In this document: positions 14,012 through 14,434 of the stretch, one piece after another
Layout: each line of letters begins with the position of its first letter
Position numbering within the stretch: position 1 is the stretch's first letter
Source of the DNA: CAUZFZ01 sp964431285
GTDB lineage: Bacteria; Planctomycetota; Planctomycetia; Planctomycetales; Planctomycetaceae
Reading direction: 5' to 3'
DNA length: 14,434 nucleotides
NCBI GenBank assembly: GCA_964431285.1
Contig: CAYSJO010000855.1
Location: 1-14,434, forward strand
Made by a program: the position numbers and the translations under genes
The notes under the pieces: model-generated
Told to the model about the DNA's origin: nothing
Databases searched by the model: none
The model's input: only the letters and a program-made list of their open reading frames with translations

Positions 14012-14434
14012 ATGAAAAACCTCTCACAGATCTTTCATCGGTTCGTTCCGTCATCCCGTTTTCGACGGAGTGCAGCACCTGCGAAATGGTCCCCCAGTCG
14101 GTTGACCGGTGTCCCGCCGCGTCGAACGGAACAGCTTGAAGATCGTACTCTGTTGAGCGTTTCCGTTATCGCACAGGACACTTTCACCGTGCCTCCGGGC
14201 GGAACTTCCGATCTAACTCTGACAGTTCCCGATTCGAACGGCTCGACTCCAACCGTCTTCGGAGTGAAGGTCGAACGCAACGCAGCCGAGGGAAGCACGC
14301 TGGATCCATCCGCGATGACGGTCACGAATCGGCTAACCGGTGCGGCAGTCCCGGTCATGACCAGCCGGCCGGATACAGAGAACCGCAGTGCGAGCATCAT
14401 TCTCGTGGAACTACCCTCGGGCGAGTTCACCATC
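14012..14434 (+). CDS. LEPR-XLL-type extracellular protein, N-terminal fragment
   Basis: The frame from ATG 14012 is open to the last base of the window (141 codons), so only the N-terminus is seen. Residues 38-50 read RTEQLEDRTLLSV after a basic, Ser/Pro-rich leader. An L-E-P/D-R-x-L-L motif close to the N-terminus marks a class of large planctomycete secreted or surface proteins annotated as LEPR-XLL, in which the motif stands near the export signal. What follows (DTFTVPPGGTSDLTLTVPDSN, TVFGVKVERN, TSRPDTENRSASIILVELPS) is Thr/Val-rich, beta-type sequence typical of repeated extracellular domains. An AGGA site about 12 bases upstream gives modest support for the start. Such proteins are commonly thousands of residues long. 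It is divergent from the porin across a 971-bp gap. Class is fairly secure; the role (adhesin, enzyme or matrix protein) cannot be told from this part. Confidence 0.75.
   Translation, partial: MKNLSQIFHRFVPSSRFRRSAAPAKWSPSRLTGVPPRRTEQLEDRTLLSVSVIAQDTFTVPPGGTSDLTLTVPDSNGSTPTVFGVKVERNAAEGSTLDPSAMTVTNRLTGAAVPVMTSRPDTENRSASIILVELPSGEFTI

Noticed and set aside
14035..14433. 132-codon open frame on the minus strand at the window end
   Set aside because: It is antisense to the LEPR-XLL frame, which has a recognisable LEDRTLLS motif and a start codon.

Overview
The window looks like a piece of a planctomycete chromosome (Planctomycetota, probably marine or aquatic). The main reasons are a PSCyt2/PSD1 (DUF1549-DUF1553) gene followed at once by a Tat-exported DUF1501 gene, a toroid protein with two DUF4159-like domains, a Ser/Thr kinase with DWG in place of DFG, and an extracellular protein opening with an LEDRTLLS motif of the planctomycete LEPR-XLL type. 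Assignments rest on reading the sequence; no database search was run.

Layout. Positions 1-420 (+) hold the 3' end of an enolase-superfamily gene. A Ser/Thr kinase (628-1665, -) lies downstream of a secreted toroid/DUF4159 protein (1764-4199, -), probably in one transcription unit. A 251-bp divergent promoter region (4200-4450) separates these from a rightward cluster: PSCyt2/PSD1 protein (4451-7309), DUF1501 protein (7394-8665), a broken c-type cytochrome/thioredoxin-fold gene (8809-9721, two frames), and a membrane histidine kinase (9811-11196). An outer-membrane BBP2-like porin (11292-13040, -) converges on the histidine kinase. About 970 bp rich in inverted repeats (13041-14011) separates the porin from the start of a large extracellular LEPR-XLL protein (14012 to the window end, +).

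Most products are predicted to work outside the cytoplasm: exported PSCyt2/PSD1 and DUF1501 proteins, a heme-c/thioredoxin-like protein, a porin and a surface protein. The two kinases are the only obvious signalling parts, and neither has a visible partner in the window.

The points most worth a second look are: (i) a convergent pair of REP-like hairpins at 8675-8775 with conserved GTAGTA foot and TTTA loop but compensated stem differences; (ii) a duplicated coiled-coil insertion of about 390 residues inside PSD1; (iii) a cytochrome/thioredoxin-fold gene that has an ATC where its start should be and a +1 frameshift near 9243-9246; (iv) a porin N-terminal linker whose natural-looking reading frame is the wrong one for about 70 codons; (v) alternative hairpins in front of the porin start and a series of long perfect inverted repeats in the last intergenic region.
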